From Dentipellis sp. KUC8613 (lineage: Eukaryota; Basidiomycota; Agaricomycetes; Russulales; Hericiaceae): a stretch of 64,000 nucleotides of DNA. The stretch spans positions 807,835 to 871,834 of the forward strand of contig NSJX01000001.1 in the NCBI GenBank assembly GCA_002286715.1. The letters run 5' to 3'. Position 1 is the first letter of the stretch, and each line of letters starts with the position of its first letter. Of this stretch, positions 11,839-24,180 are shown in pieces. The notes under the pieces are model-generated. The model did no database searches. It saw only the letters and a list, made by a program, of their open reading frames with translations, and had not been told where the DNA came from. The position numbers and the translations under genes were made by a program.

Positions 11839-11995
11839 GGTCGAAGCTATGAGCTGAAGCGTTGAAGTGAGCTGTAGACGCGTACGCTCGACGTCACTTA
11901 CTCGCGGTTTACATAAACTCACGTGGCTCTTGAGTGAGCCGGGCCGGGAGTGGCTTGGACGTTTTCCTTCCCATCCACCACTACCTCAACTCAAG
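11839..11995. promoter_or_regulatory. Divergent promoter PI31 / PRP5 with GACGCGT-ACG motif
   Basis: Only 157 bp separate the two start codons. The interval contains GACGCGT at 11877-11883, extending to ACGCGTACG at 11878-11886, and a nearby ACGTCA (about 11891) resembling a half CRE site. The same 9-mer ACGCGTACG occurs in the Nup82/alpha7 divergent promoter. Confidence 0.5.
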
Positions 11996-14900
11996 ATGCC
12001 GCGTCGGGACAGGTCCTACTCCCCGGACTCTTCTAATAAGAGGGTAAGGCCGTCTCACCGCTCTCCAAGGTCCCCTTCGCCGACCAGGCGCAGCACACAA
12101 AGGCCCAGCAGCTCGAGGTACGACGACGACAGAGACCGCGACCGCTACCGGGATAGGAACAGAGACCGCGAAAGAGAAAGGGATAGAGACCGGGATCGCG
12201 ACCGCGACAGGGACCGCGACCGCGACCGGTATCGTGACGACAGACGCAGAGACCATAGGGACGACCGACGAGATGACCGTCGACGTTCCCGCTCCAGGGA
12301 GCGCCGCGACCGCGACACGAGGGCGCCAACACCACCGAAGGATTCAAAATCCACTGCCACCCCCGAGATAGCCACGCCTCCCGTCGAAGATGAGAAACTC
12401 AAGGCGAAGCGTGCAAAGTTGGAAGCGTGGAAGAAAGAACGCGAGGCTAAGAAGGCTTTAGACGAAGCTAAGGCCAAGGCTATGGCGCTTGCTGGGAAAT
12501 CCGTTCCACCAGGTGAGCAGAATTTCCATGTTACTTCAATGATATGTGATTTCATCACTTGATCGTCCTCCAGCTCCTACCGCCGCGGCGACGAAACCTA
12601 CCCAACTCAACCGTGCAGCCTTTGGTGGTCTTGGTCTCAAGGGTTTGCCTGTCAAGCCCGATTTACTGAAGGCAGCGAAGTCCACTTCGGCAGCCGCGAT
12701 GGACGACTCTGTCGAGACTAAACGAAAGCTGGAAAAACTTGGCGATATGCCCGCTGTCGACATGTCGATGACTGACGGTGAACCCAACATCGGTGACTTG
12801 GAAGGGGATGATGATGAAGACGAGGCAAATAAGATGGCGGTGGATCAGGAGAAGCCGGAAGATGCCATGGCGGTTGACGAAGAAGACGAGGTGGATCCTC
12901 TGGATGCATATATGTCGGAAGTCAAGCAGGAGGTTCAGAAGGTGAACGCAGAAGATATGGTGAAGATGGTAGGCGCAAATGGTCGTCTCCGTGAACGTCT
13001 AGATGATCGGATGAACCAAGACACTGGTGATGATGCAGGTGAAGGCGTCGTGGAGGATGAGTTGGACGCCACCGAACTCAACCCGGAAGACATTCTTGCA
13101 TTGGCTGCGAAGAAGGCTCGAAAGAAGGATCTTGCCGCTGTGGACCACTCTCGCGTACATTATGAACCCTTCCGCAAGGAGTTCTATATCCCTCCGCCAG
13201 ATGTTGCTGCTATGACGGACGAAGAAGCGGAATTATTGCGCCTCGAACTAGACAGCATCAAGATTCGCGGTGTTGATTGTCCGAGGCCAGTCACGAAATG
13301 GAGTCATTTTGGGTTGCCCGCAAGCGTGTATGCTTCAATTCTTCGGCTCGTTTCGTTTTCGTCAGTCACTAACCCACTTTATAGTCTGGATGTCATCAAG
13401 CGACTCAATTATACCGCGCCGACGTCGATCCAAGCGCAAGCAATTCCAGCGATCATGTCTGGTCGAGATGTTATCGGTGTGGCCAAGACCGGCTCTGGGA
13501 AGACCATTGCCTTCCTCCTTCCTGTATTCCGTCACATCAAGGATCAGCGTCCACTCGAGCAAATGGAAGGTCCCATTGCCATCATCATGACCCCCACTCG
13601 TGAGCTCGCTGTTCAGATTCATCGTGATTGCAAGCCTTTCCTGAAGGTCTTGGGCTTACGGGTACGTTGAGCCTCACATGTGCCACAGATTTAAATATTC
13701 ACCTTTGCGTTCCAGGCTGTCTGTGCTTATGGAGGGTCGCCTATCAAGGATCAGATCGCCGACATGAAGAAAGGCGCGGAGATCATTGTGTGCACTCCTG
13801 GTCGTATGATTGACTTACTGACTGCCAACTCGGGTCGAGTTACGAACCTGAAGCGGGTCACGTATTTGGTCCTCGACGAGGCAGACCGTATGTTCGACAT
13901 GGGTTTCGAGCCCCAAGTGATGAAGATTGTCAACAACATCCGGCCCGACCGCCAAACCCTTCTCTTTTCTGCGACATTCCCTAAGCAGATGGACTCACTC
14001 GCCCGGAAGATCTTACGGAAACCGCTCGAAATCACTGTGGGCGGCCGATCAGTTGTCGCCGCCGAGATCGACCAGATCGTCGAAGTCCGACCCGAGGATA
14101 CTAAATTTAACCGGCTGCTCGAAATACTTGGTCAAATGTATAACGAAGATCCCGAAGCTCGTACCCTCATTTTTGTCGAGCGACAAGAAGCTGCAGATAA
14201 TCTCCTCCGTGAACTGATGCGCAAGGGATATCTCTGTATGTCGCTGCACGGAGGGAAGGATCAAGTGGACCGCGACTCAACAATTGCCGACTTCAAATCT
14301 GGCGTGGTGCCCATAGTCATCGCCACTTCCGTAGCTGCACGCGGTCTCGACGTCAAACAGCTCAAGTTGGTCATCAATTACGATGCGCCGAACCATATGG
14401 AAGATTACGTGCACCGTGCAGGGCGAACAGGCAGAGCGGGTAACAAGGGGACATGTATTACCTTCATCACTCCCGAACAGGACAGGTATTCAGTCGACAT
14501 TTACCGCGCGCTCAAAGCTAGTAATGCCAATGTACCGCAGGAGCTTGAGGAGCTAGCCAACGGTATGCCCACGAGTAGCTCTTGCGTTGCGATCATTCTA
14601 CTTATGTTTCATCCTAGGTTTCCTCGACAAAGTCAAGGCTGGTAAAGCACAGTCAGCAGGATCTGGTTTCGGTGGCAAGGGTCTCGACAGGCTGGACAAA
14701 GAGCGTGATGCCCGAGAGAAGGCGGAACGCAAGGCCTACGGCGAGCCAGAGGAAGGCGAGAAGGTCGAAGATGTTGCGACTAAGAAGGATAAGGAGCCAG
14801 TGGACGACATGACCTTCGGCAACTTCAAGGTGGAGATCAAGCGGGGCCCCGCTCCCGATTCCTCGAAAGGCCTGCTTGGCGTTGCCGGTGCGGCAGCGGC

Positions 14901-15604
14901 CGCACGTCGGCTTGCGCACCAGAAGGAGGAAGAGAAGATCCAAAGCTCATTGCGCGCCGCCGAAGAGGCCGCTGCTCGTGCTGGCAAGGACAGCCCTGCG
15001 CACAAGCAGGCTCTAAGTGTTGTTGCCAAGCTGAACGCCCAGATGCGCGCATCCAAACTCGCACTACAGGCACAACTGCAAGCCGACGATGTGGGTCGCA
15101 AAGTCAACCCCGATGCGACCGACTTCCACGCCATCATACCCATTAACGACTACCCACAAAAGGCCCGCTGGCGTGTTACTAATAAAGAGACCATGGTCCA
15201 GGTGAGTGCTTCTGACTCGGCTATTTCCTTCTGGCGTGGATGTTGAACCTATAATGGTAGCTTATCGATATGACTGGCGCTTCCGTTACCAACAAAGGTA
15301 ATGATCCAAGGATGATTCCGATGTTGCTGCTTGCTAATATGTGGGTTAGGTATCTATTATGAACCCAACAAGGAGCCTCCGGCCGAAGGCCCACCGAAAC
15401 TCCACCTTCTCATTGAATCCAACGAAGAATGGAGGGTGAGTATATCTAGTTTACACAGTCCATATGTCTTTTGACCATTTTCACACACAGGTCGAGCATG
15501 CTGTCCGTGAGATCAAGCGGTTGCTCGTGGAAGCTTCTGCGGCGGCTCTGCAGGCCGAGATGCGCAACCCTACTGGTACAACGGGACGGTACAGTGTCAT
15601 ATGA
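11996..15604 (+). CDS. PRP5: DEAD-box RNA helicase Prp5 (DDX46-like), pre-mRNA splicing
   Basis: ATP-dependent RNA helicase that acts in prespliceosome formation, proofreading U2 snRNP binding at the branch point. The N-terminus is an RS/RD-rich tail: after [11 protein letters not shown] comes a long run of alternating Arg-Asp/Glu (about 12126-12320). A basic and acidic linker follows, with [11 protein letters not shown] typical of the Prp5/DDX46/DDX42 group. The helicase core shows the Q-motif region ([18 protein letters not shown]), AKTGSGKT (Walker A), [28 protein letters not shown], the motif IV to V region ([12 protein letters not shown]) and [11 protein letters not shown]. The C-terminal extension has Ala/Lys-rich helices and [15 protein letters not shown], also conserved in Prp5. 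Introns fall near 12514-12573, 13325-13384, 13661-13713, 14562-14618 and in the last 450 bp. The stop is at 15602-15604. Confidence 0.95.
12126..12325 (+). repeat. Arg-Asp/Glu dipeptide-coding repeat in PRP5
   Basis: Degenerate hexanucleotide-like repeat of CGN-GAY/GAR codons inside the first exon, encoding a long RD/RE track ([20 protein letters not shown] and onward). It is a low-complexity coding repeat, prone to length change. Confidence 0.85.
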
Positions 15605-16358
15605 AAAGATCGATGTCATGTTGGACCATGTCGATGCATTTCGCTTTACTTTTGTGGTACTGATCAATCGAAGAAGCTCTAGGGCTATGTTGTATACAAC
15701 GAGTGCGTGTGTGAAGACGTACATGCAATACTTGTCTAGGCTCGACGTACACCTCTTTCAGATTTTGATCCCGTCGTTTTACCGGTTGAAAACACGTTCA
15801 GGATACACGGTCTGCTGTTACGATCGTGAACACTTGTCCTGACTCTACCGTCACTTATGGTCTGTCAAGTGGACGCGTGAGACAAATTGATCTCATTTGA
15901 AAAGCCTCGGAAAACTGTAGTAGAAGATCATTTGAGCCCTATGATGATCACACTGTATCATGGGGTTAGTCTAACCTAGCTTGCTACGTTCAGTTCACAG
16001 GTAGCCGCGCAGCATAGACAACACTGCGGTAGACGCAGGGTGCTGCGGTGGGGACTTAAATTGTGTTTCGGGAAGTTGCCGGACAGACGAGCCAAGGAAA
16101 AGCGGGGTGTGGTGGCGTCCGCGTGTGGGAAGAAGAAAAGGTCGCCATACGCAGAATGACAACCGCCGGCCCGAGCCTGGTCCCATGCGAGATCTTGACT
16201 TACGGTTATTCGCGTCATCGGCTCTTGGTTCGTGGGCATGGCCCTTATAACGAGGTAAAAATGAATCGGAGGTAACATATCGCAACCCCCAACGCTCGTC
16301 TGAGCACTGGTAGCCTGTTACTCTCTCTCCTTGGCCCCCCGCACCGAGCTTGCCGCCG
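15605..16358. other. Intergenic region PRP5 to MFS transporter
   Basis: About 750 bp, containing the PRP5 3' end and the promoter of the MFS gene. Short frames on both strands show no family features. A GACGCGT occurs at about 15873 but not close to any start codon. Nothing further is visible. Confidence 0.45.
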
Positions 16359-18459
16359 ATGGAGTCAGAACGTACCAAGACCCAGGATACAGCGTCTGTC
16401 AAGACATACATAGAGCAGCCTGCTGTGATGCCAGGCGACTCGGAAAAGCCGCCGTTGCCGCGGTACATGGATGGCGAAGGTCAGTCCGCCATCCCTGCAG
16501 ACAAAAAGGAGGAGGCGTACGAGGACGCGGAGGAGGATTGGGCACACGATCCTAAGAACCCGCGGAACTGGCCGTTCTGGACGAAGTGGGGGATGACTGG
16601 AATTGTGAGTGCTATATCGGTCGGGGGACGACATATTGCTGATGAGCGCGCATGACGGAAGGTATCGTTCTATACATTTGTCACCCCAGTAGGTAGCGCT
16701 ATGATGGCTCCCGCTTTGCCAGACATTGCGGAACACTATGGGATCACGAGCGAGACCATAGTTGCCATGACCCTTTCCATATTTTTGCTTTCCTTCGCCA
16801 TTAGCCCGTTGTTCTACGCGCCGTTGTCGGAATTGTATGGCCGGAAATGGGTATGTCCGTTCCTCATTCATTGCCGGAACACGGGCTCATTCCGCGCCAG
16901 GTCCTACACATCTCCAATCTGCTGTTCTTGGCCTTCAATCTCGGATGTGCATTCGCGCCCTCAACAGGGGCCTTGATCGGCTTCCGTTTCCTATGTAGGA
17001 CATATATCCGTGTTGACAGCCCGTCGCACTGTTGACGAGTAATCTTACAGGTGGATGGGTTGGTAGCGCACCTATTGCTTGTGGTGGAGGTGTCATCGGT
17101 GATCTGTTTTCTGAACGTGACAGAGCAACAGCAATGGCGATTTATAGCCTGGGACCTCTAATCGGTAAGGATGAGCCTCTTTGTGTCTCTTTCCTAAGCT
17201 GATATCTTCGCAGGTCCGGCTGTAGGGCCCGTCGCTGGTGGCTTCATCGCCGAGACCATCGGGTTTAAATATTTGTTCATTGTCATCACGGGCGTGACGG
17301 GCGTAGCTTCTGCAATTGGCATTCCATTCCTTAAAGAAACCTATGCGCCCATCATTCGCTTACGTCTGGCCCGGAAAATGGATCCCGAGGAGGCCTTGAG
17401 GAGGCACCCCCACCTCGCTCATGCTCATGGAGAGAACAAGATGAAGCATCTTTGGGAAAATCTGAGCAGACCGTTCATTCTGCTGACGAGGAGCTTCATC
17501 TGTTTCATCCTCAGTCTGTACATGGCTCTGTGAGTTCATCGGTACGTTTACCACGAATTCGCACTGACCCCGAACGCGTTGTAGGATGTATGGTTAGTTG
17601 TTTCGTGTTGCCCCCCCTCACCGACACGATACCACTCACTTTAACAGGCATCTACTATCTCATGTTCGCCACATTCCCGGACCTTTTCACCGATGTGTAC
17701 CACTTCAACACCGGCACGGGAGGTCTTGCTTACCTCGGTCTTGGAACCGGGTTTATTCTGTCCACTTTGTTCGGAGCGCATTACGCTAACAAGCTTTACA
17801 CCAGGGTAAGTGACATATACCCGCTGCCAGCACATATTTTACTGACTCCTTCCCCCAGCAAGTTGACAAAAACAACGGTGTTGGTAAGCCAGAGATGAGG
17901 ATACCAGCTCTAATTATCGGCTCGTTCTTCGTGCCCATCGGTCTCTTGTAAGTGCCCCTGAATGTCATTGTTTTGCTGAGCTCACAAGATGTATCCAAGC
18001 TGGTACGGCTGGTCTGCTGAAGCTCGTATCCACTGGATTATGCCCATCATCGGTTCAGGCATCTTTGGCTTCGGCCTCATGGCGACCTAGTGAGTTCCCT
18101 CTCATCCCCTTATCAGCCAGTGTCTAATACTTCGCGTTTCAGCTTGCCCATCCAGCTTTACCTTGTTGATTCGTTCCAATACGCAGCGTCCGCCCTGTCT
18201 GCAGCCGCGGTACATTGCTTTTCGCTCCGCTGAACGTCGCCTTATTCGCGTACTGATTGGCGTCGGTTCGCACAGGTCTTCCGTTCCATGCTCGGCTTTG
18301 CCTTCCCCCTCTTCGGCGCACAGATGTACGCCGCCCTCGGAAACGGCGGCGGCAACTCGCTGCTCGCGGGCCTTGCCATCGTGATCGGCATCCCTTTCCC
18401 CGTGTGGATCTACTTCCGCGGAGAGCAGGTCCGCGCGCGCAGCAGCCTGACACGATAGA
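16359..18459 (+). CDS. MFS transporter, DHA1-type drug:H+ antiporter family
   Basis: Proton-coupled major facilitator likely exporting small toxic compounds or polyamines across the plasma membrane. The N-terminal cytosolic part is acidic (EEAYEDAEEDWAHDPKNPRNWP); DPKNPRNWP is the hallmark lead into helix 1 of fungal DHA1 transporters. It is followed by APALPDIAEHYG, then SPLFYAPLSELYGRKW (motif A), RFLCGWVGSAPIACGGG, IYSLGPLIGPAVGPVAGGF (antiporter motif C region), LKETYAP in the central loop, and a second six-helix half. Roughly ten short introns are needed. The first true ATG is 16359 (gccgATGg). The stop TAG at 18457-18459 follows ARSSLTR. Confidence 0.88.
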
Positions 18460-18564
18460 CGACTTCTTTTCATCCCGCGTGCATTTATGCGTGTTACGAT
18501 TTAATTTTTTTAATGACATAGAGGATCCTTGAGGATAGTCATCTCTTTTCATGAATCTGGATGG

Positions 18565-18595
<31 letters not shown>

Positions 18596-18839
18596 ATGGA
18601 TGGATAAGCGAGGATGCTGCATCTCAGTACTCGGTACTCATATGTTTCTTGTCGGTAGTTAGTACGTAGTAGTGTGTGAAATGATAATAAACACTATCAC
18701 ACTCAAAAATTCTTTATTTCATGTTTCCCATTATCAAAGTGAGGCATTTGTGAATTCTGACACTCGGATGAAAGCTACATTGAAGAGATAGAGAAGACTA
18801 CATTACACTGGATGAGGGCATAGGCTACGACAATTTGAA
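18460..18839. terminator. Convergent 3' region, MFS transporter and NUP82
   Basis: About 380 bp between two genes ending toward each other. It holds the GGAT microsatellite and an AT-rich part with aataaacactatcacac (about 18685) that could serve polyadenylation. No coding feature. Confidence 0.45.
18559..18605 (+). repeat. (GGAT)n tetranucleotide microsatellite
   Basis: Tandem ATGG/GGAT units with one C substitution and one dropped base, about 47 bp, in the 3' flank of the MFS transporter gene. Noncoding. Confidence 0.9.
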
Positions 18840-21760
18840 TCAAGACCTTGCAGCTTCCCGAAGCTCAGGTGGTCTCGTAAGCTGGACCTCCAGCTTCGCA
18901 GCCATCTGCTGCAGCTCCTTCTGAACCCTTTGGATCCTCCCTCGCCTGAATCGTGGGTCAGCATAACTAAGACAGAATGAAAGACAGAGGTAGGACTGAC
19001 TCCTTATTAAACTGCTGCCCGAACTCGAACGCCTGCGACAGGCCAAGACCGGTACTCCGCTCATGATCCGTCCTCGCCTGCTGCGCCTCTTTCTCCGCCA
19101 ACGCCTTGAGGTGGGGCATGAGCCTTCTGTACTCGCGTTCCAACTATATCGACGTGTCAATCGCCGAATCAAACGGGCCAAACGATAAAAAGCGAACCAT
19201 TTTTGTCCGTGCCGTCAAGGACGCCTCGTCATACCGGCCCGCGCCAAGGGCCTCTTGCTTCATCCGCTTGAGCTCATCGAACCACCTTGTCTCATGGTCG
19301 CTCAGCTCTGGATTCGCCTTCTTGGTCAGGTCGCTAAGCACGCGGTCCAAGCGGGCCATCAAATCATGCTGCTTTTCTTGTATGCCCTGTATCCTCTCGC
19401 TTGTCTTTTGATGGCATGGCCCATTCAAGCGCGTGATGAGGTCCTTCATGTCCTGGAACTTGTTCAGTTGCCGGCGATGTTCCTGCTTCTGTAGTTCCGC
19501 CCGCGCCTGAACTTCCTTGTACGCGATTTGTGCCGCATGGATTTGGGTGGAGAAGCGTTCGACGGCTTCATAAAGATACCGCAATGTGTCGGGAGTGACG
19601 CGCCAGTCCTTTGAATCGGGAGAGATGGGGCCGGCTAACCGAGGCATGGGCGGTAGGCCCGTCTCACGAGAAATGATGGCTGGGGGTTCGAACGGCTTGC
19701 TTCCTAAAAATGACACGTAGGCGGTGGGGCCCTCCACGGGCTTGAAAAGGCGATCGTCGTCCGAAGTTTTCTCATCAGCCACGGGTGGTAGTGGGTCACC
19801 GGCTTCCGATCGTAGGTTGAGGGTGAACGAGATGACGCGCATGGCTGAGGTGAGGATGAAGATGCTATAGGTTAGGTAGACGTCGTTCGGAACAGCGACA
19901 GCTATGACGGGATTTGAAGCTCTGAGAAGATGTTAGCTGTCACAGTATTAGAATACTCAGTGTCACTCACTTGCGCTCGATAGAAAACGTTGACAGAACA
20001 GGCTGTACGTCGGTGTGCACGGGGTTGTTGAGCAACGCCTTGTCCATGCCGTCTTCGGCACGCAGAGCTGCCCCAAGGCTTCGCAGGACGACTTCCAAAC
20101 GCAAGACATGTACCCCGAACGCGTGATATACATATACCGTATCGTCGTAGATGGGATCTGCGTGGAAGACAGGGTGGTTCGCTTGCAGTAAATCCAAAAG
20201 CGGGGGTTGTGTCACTGAAAGCGCCGTAAATAGACCAAGGTCAATGGTCTCATAAACGGCGACCATTGGTAAAGCCGTCTTGGAGGTCTAAGGAGATGGC
20301 TTAACTCTCCCGAATAGAATATAGGTATAAACGGATTACCTGTTTGTGGTCCCACCGAGCTTCGATCTTGTCCACGTCCAAGCATACGTCTACCTTGCCA
20401 TCTTGGTAGGTTATAAGCAAGAAGCCCAAACGTTCTGTCTCGCCCTCGTCATCGGAAGTATTCCCGAAGGCAAGATATATTATGTCTGTGGCGTCGCCGC
20501 CCTCGCTTCCTTCGATAGTTCGTGGCGATGGCTGCAGAAGAAATGGTCCTTGACGAAGGGGAGAACACTTGATCGTAGTGGGAGGATGGAGAGATACTGG
20601 TCGGGACGTGGCAGGGAATACTGAACCAGGTGGAAGCTGCTTCAGAAGGGCGTTGACGTATTTGTGCTGGTAATCGTACGTAGCTGAAAAGTTATCTGAC
20701 ATAGGGACGTTACTGTTGACTAGATACTCTTTCTTTGCCGCGACAAAGCAGTCTAGCGCATGAATATATGAGGATGGGATGGAACTGTAAAAAGTCAATT
20801 AGGACGGAATGCATATGACCGACAACACTCACGCATTCTTGGGCATGTAAGGGCACACGGCATAGATGTCGCCGCTTTTCATAAGGGCGTAAACAGTCAG
20901 GGGACCCCAGTCTGCTTTCCCCTTTCCGAAGGAGAAAGACGCCACTTCGTGTTCAGAGGCGTCCACAGCATTGAAAGTCTTTGACTTCTTCTCGGGAACG
21001 AAAGATATGACCTGCTGTGGTTCTTCCGTGTCAACTGATATGTCATATTCTCTAATAACTAGAGTAAGTGAGAAAGAACGCAAAAGTAACTGGAGTATGC
21101 GAACCGAAGTTTGCCGTCCACGGTCATAACTACCAAGGTAGAACCCGCTTCACCCCATGGGTGCCATTCAACTTTGGCAATTGGGGCAGATGATGTTGAG
21201 GCATGGATGAATTGCCCAACTTGAATAGACCTTCGGATCAAGTCAGAGTGCGGCGTAGGTAAAGGATGCTGATATACACACTTGCAGTCAATAGCGGTGG
21301 GTACGAGCCTGGTGAAACCTGGCCGCGGCAGCACAACTACAGCTACCTGAAACGCACCCGCCACTGCCAAAAGCTTCCCGCTGGGATTCAAAGCAAGCTG
21401 GTGGATCTCGAATTGGACATTGGGCGTGTGCAGCAGCTAGAGCCCAGACATTAGCCTTCGCCCTCTTTCATATCCCACGCACGGTACCTTATACGTCTTG
21501 CGGGTGCTCTTTCCAAGTTGCGCCTCTCCAAGGCCAGTGACGCGAATCTCTTTACCAACGGCGACTATGAGTTCAGCATCCTTGATAACCATGGTTTGCC
21601 GCCTTCCTGAAGGCGTGAGGTTGTCGAGCTCAGGGTCAACCGACGTGAAGCTAGCAAGAGTATTTGTTGAGAGCTCGAGAGAGGCATCGCGGTCGGTAAT
21701 ATCGCGAGCAAAGATGGGATGGTCGTTGAGAACAGAACTCCAGTCGGCTTGAGAATCCAT
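18840..21760 (-). CDS. NUP82: Nucleoporin Nup82 / NUP88-like
   Basis: Cytoplasmic-face nuclear pore component that in yeast forms the Nup82-Nsp1-Nup159 complex needed for mRNA export. The N-terminal two thirds show WD/beta-propeller-like segments: KIDAELIV-type strands (IKDAELIVAVGKEIRV), HQLALNPSGKLLAVAGAFQV, VEWHPWGEAGSTLVVMTVDG, and WGPLTVYALMKSGDIYAVCP. A regulatory linker follows, and then a long C-terminal coiled coil rich in Gln, Glu and Arg (EVQARAELQKQEHRRQLNKF; KTSERIQGIQEKQHDLMARL; IQRVQKELQQMAAKLEVQL). Propeller followed by C-terminal coiled coil is the Nup82/NUP88 layout. The true ATG is 21760 (MDSQADWSSVLNDHPIF). Short introns interrupt it about eight times. It is divergent from proteasome alpha7 across 134 bp. 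Confidence 0.85.
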
Positions 21761-21894
21761 GGAGACCGTGCGCGACTCGGAGGCGCGCGCGCTTGGGCTG
21801 AACGACGCGTCCAAATCTGTCGAGTGTTCTCACGCGTACGTACCGCGTCTGGCTTGCGCGTCCTCCGCCTCACGTACCTTCACTCATCCCAGCC
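21761..21894. promoter_or_regulatory. Divergent promoter NUP82 / proteasome alpha7 with two ACGCGT sites
   Basis: 134 bp between start codons. Contains GACGCGTC at 21804-21811 and ACGCGTACG at 21832-21840. ACGCGT is the MCB core known from yeast; whether it acts the same way here is unknown. Confidence 0.5.
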
Positions 21895-22958
21895 ATGACT
21901 TCCATTGGTACCGGCTACGATCTCTCCGCTAGCACATACTCTCCAGATGGCCGTATATTTCAGGTATGCTTGCCTGTGAATTATGTCGTGCTCGCTTCCC
22001 TGACACTCCTTCAGGTCGAATACGCCAATAAGGCGGTAGAGAACTCTGGGTACATATATGTTCCAATTACTTCGTTCACCCTGCTATAATCTCATCTACA
22101 ATCAGTACGGCAATTGGACTGCGCGTGAAGGATGGCATTGTGTTGGCGGTGGAGAAACTTGTGCACTCGAAACTCCTCGTGCCCGGAGCCAATAGGCGCA
22201 TTCAGACAATCGACAGGCATATCGGTGTGGTAAGTCCTTCACATAGTATTGCTTCTCAGTGTCTGACTTTCAGTAATGATACTGTCAGGCAACGGCTGGT
22301 TTGCTTGCCGATGGACGTCACATCGCCAATAGGGCACGATCTGACGCGGCCTCCTTCAGGGATCTGCGCGACTCTCCTGCAAGCCTGAAAGTCCGTATCA
22401 CGCTTGTGCCGATATCTCTTGATACTGACAGGTATCGCAGTGGCTAGCAGATCAGATCGGAATGTACATGCAAGCCTATACCCTGTATTCCTCGGTTCGT
22501 CCTTTCGGCGCAAGTGCGATTGTCGGCGCTGTAGACAAGGATGGACCGTCACTTTACGTCGTGGAGCCTAGTGGCGTGTACTATGTATGCAAATTATCTT
22601 TCATGAGGTGCATTGAATGCTGATCCAAGTTTGAACAGGGTTACCACGGTGCAGCGATCGGAAAAGGTCGCCAACTCGCCAAGACTGAGCTCGAGAAGCT
22701 GAAACTCTCTGAACTTACTGCGCGGGAGGCTGCCATCGAGGCCGCAAGAATGTACGTTGCCGTGCTACCATCTACCATCGCCATATTGATCCCTGTCGTA
22801 GTATCTACCTTGTACACGACGACGCCAAAGAGAAGGAGTTCGAGTTGGAACTGTCATGGGTCAGCCCCGAGACGGGGGGCCGACATGTCCCCGTGCCCGC
22901 GGATCTGCTGGAGGAAGCAGAGCGGAAAGCAAAGGAAGCCCTGGAGACTTTTGAGTAA
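21895..22958 (+). CDS. PRE10: 20S proteasome subunit alpha7 (PSMA3 / Pre10)
   Basis: One of the seven structural alpha subunits forming the outer ring and gate of the 20S core. It starts [20 protein letters not shown], the conserved alpha-subunit N-terminal gate segment with the YSPDGR signature, followed by [14 protein letters not shown]. The internal GATE features [45 protein letters not shown] and [20 protein letters not shown] identify alpha7 rather than another alpha type. The terminal [20 protein letters not shown] and an acidic tail also fit. Exons are short; the second (about 22014-22048) is roughly 35 nt. The ATG at 21895 follows agcc, and the stop is at 22956-22958. The gene is tail-to-tail with RPN12 (156 bp apart). 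Confidence 0.96.
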
Positions 22959-23114
22959 TGTGTTTTTGCGCTGTAACTGTACACTCTGGACATTTCATTT
23001 GACGCCTTTCAACCGTGAACACGCCTGCCCTGCTTCATCTAAGTATACAACGATGGAAATCGGTGATAAGGACAAGCGTGTGCATTGAAAGTCCTTCTCG
23101 CTAGCCCCAAAGTA

Positions 23115-24180
23115 TTAAACAATCTGTTCGAGCTCGCGAGCATAGTGCAGATCGTTGGCAATCAACTTCTCTTTGGGTATCTCCATCTTCTCTTCGCCTT
23201 TATGCGAGAACGTCACAGTGCCTGCCGTCAGATTTACTTGCCAGCCCCGCTGAAGACAGGTCAGTATCTTTGTCGTACGCGTCAAGTATGACACTAGCGT
23301 ACCTGCTTGGCAAACTCCAACAGTTCAGATTGTGACTTGAAGAACAGCAGCGTAGCGGCATCCTTCAACGGAAGGCTCTCGTATGCCGTCTCTTCGCAGC
23401 TCGCGATTTCGTTCCTACACGGAGAGATATATGTATACATGGTCTGAGCATATTAAACAGTATACACGCACCTGATGGTCCCGATCAGACTGTCCACAAA
23501 GAACTTGTACTCCTCCGCGGGAGCCTCTTCCCGCGCATTCCACACCTTGCTGTAGCTACCCTCCATAAGCCATTGCTCGAGGTTGACTGGATGTCTGATG
23601 TAGGGGTTGAGGGCGAGTTCGTCGGCGGGTAGTGGTAGGGATTCGAGGGTGGTGTGGAAGTCGGCAATGCGGTTCTGGATGAGAAGGCGGATGAGATTGA
23701 GACCGCGCAGGGGGTACTCTCGCTTTGAGGGTGGGAGGACGGAGCTGCGAGTTCTTTAGAAGAAGGTAACATGGTAGAGGCACACATACACATACCTGAA
23801 ATCATTGTAGAAAGTCTGGAGCTGGGAGAAATAACGGTCGAACGACGGGACGTCCTTCGTCCGTATACTCCAGAACGCTCCGATTTCCAATATATCACCT
23901 GCGAAGGTTATGTTAGTAAGTACTTTGCGAGAACTCACAAAACATACGAGCGGCGACAAGGTCCTCAAGCTTGTGGTCTCCCTGCGGAAAGATGAGCCCT
24001 GTCTCGATTAAAGCAACCTATAAAACATAGGATAATGAGAACGAAGTAGCGGAACGAATGGACAGGCGAGTAGACCTTGAGCTGCGCCAGAAGTTTCCCG
24101 CATTTATTGAGGTCTGACGGCCTCGCATCGAAGGAGCGGGTGAGTTCGCCGTACAAGGAGGAAAGCTGCTGGGTCGACAT
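23115..24180 (-). CDS. RPN12: 26S proteasome regulatory subunit Rpn12 (PSMD8)
   Basis: Lid subunit of the 19S regulatory particle; its incorporation completes lid assembly. The N-terminal helical repeats (LYGELTRSFDARPSDLNKCG, then LLAQLK, IETGLIFPQGD) lead into a PCI/CSN8-PSMD8-eIF3K region (IRLLIQNRIADFHTTLESLP; NPYIRHPVNLEQWLMEGSYS; AREEAPAEEYKFFVDSLIGT). The winged-helix end is RNEIASCEETAYESLPLKDA, FFKSQSELLEFAKQRGWQV and a terminal strand-helix segment closing with LHYARELEQIV. Length is close to the usual 260-270 residues. The ATG at 24180 (MSTQQLSSLYGEL) is the only suitable start. Five exons. It is divergent from PRE3 across 145 bp. Confidence 0.93.

Noticed and set aside
12145..12558. 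Ser/Arg-rich minus-strand frame looking like an SR protein
   Set aside because: It is the complement of the RD-coding repeat in PRP5; no independent start context or splice support.
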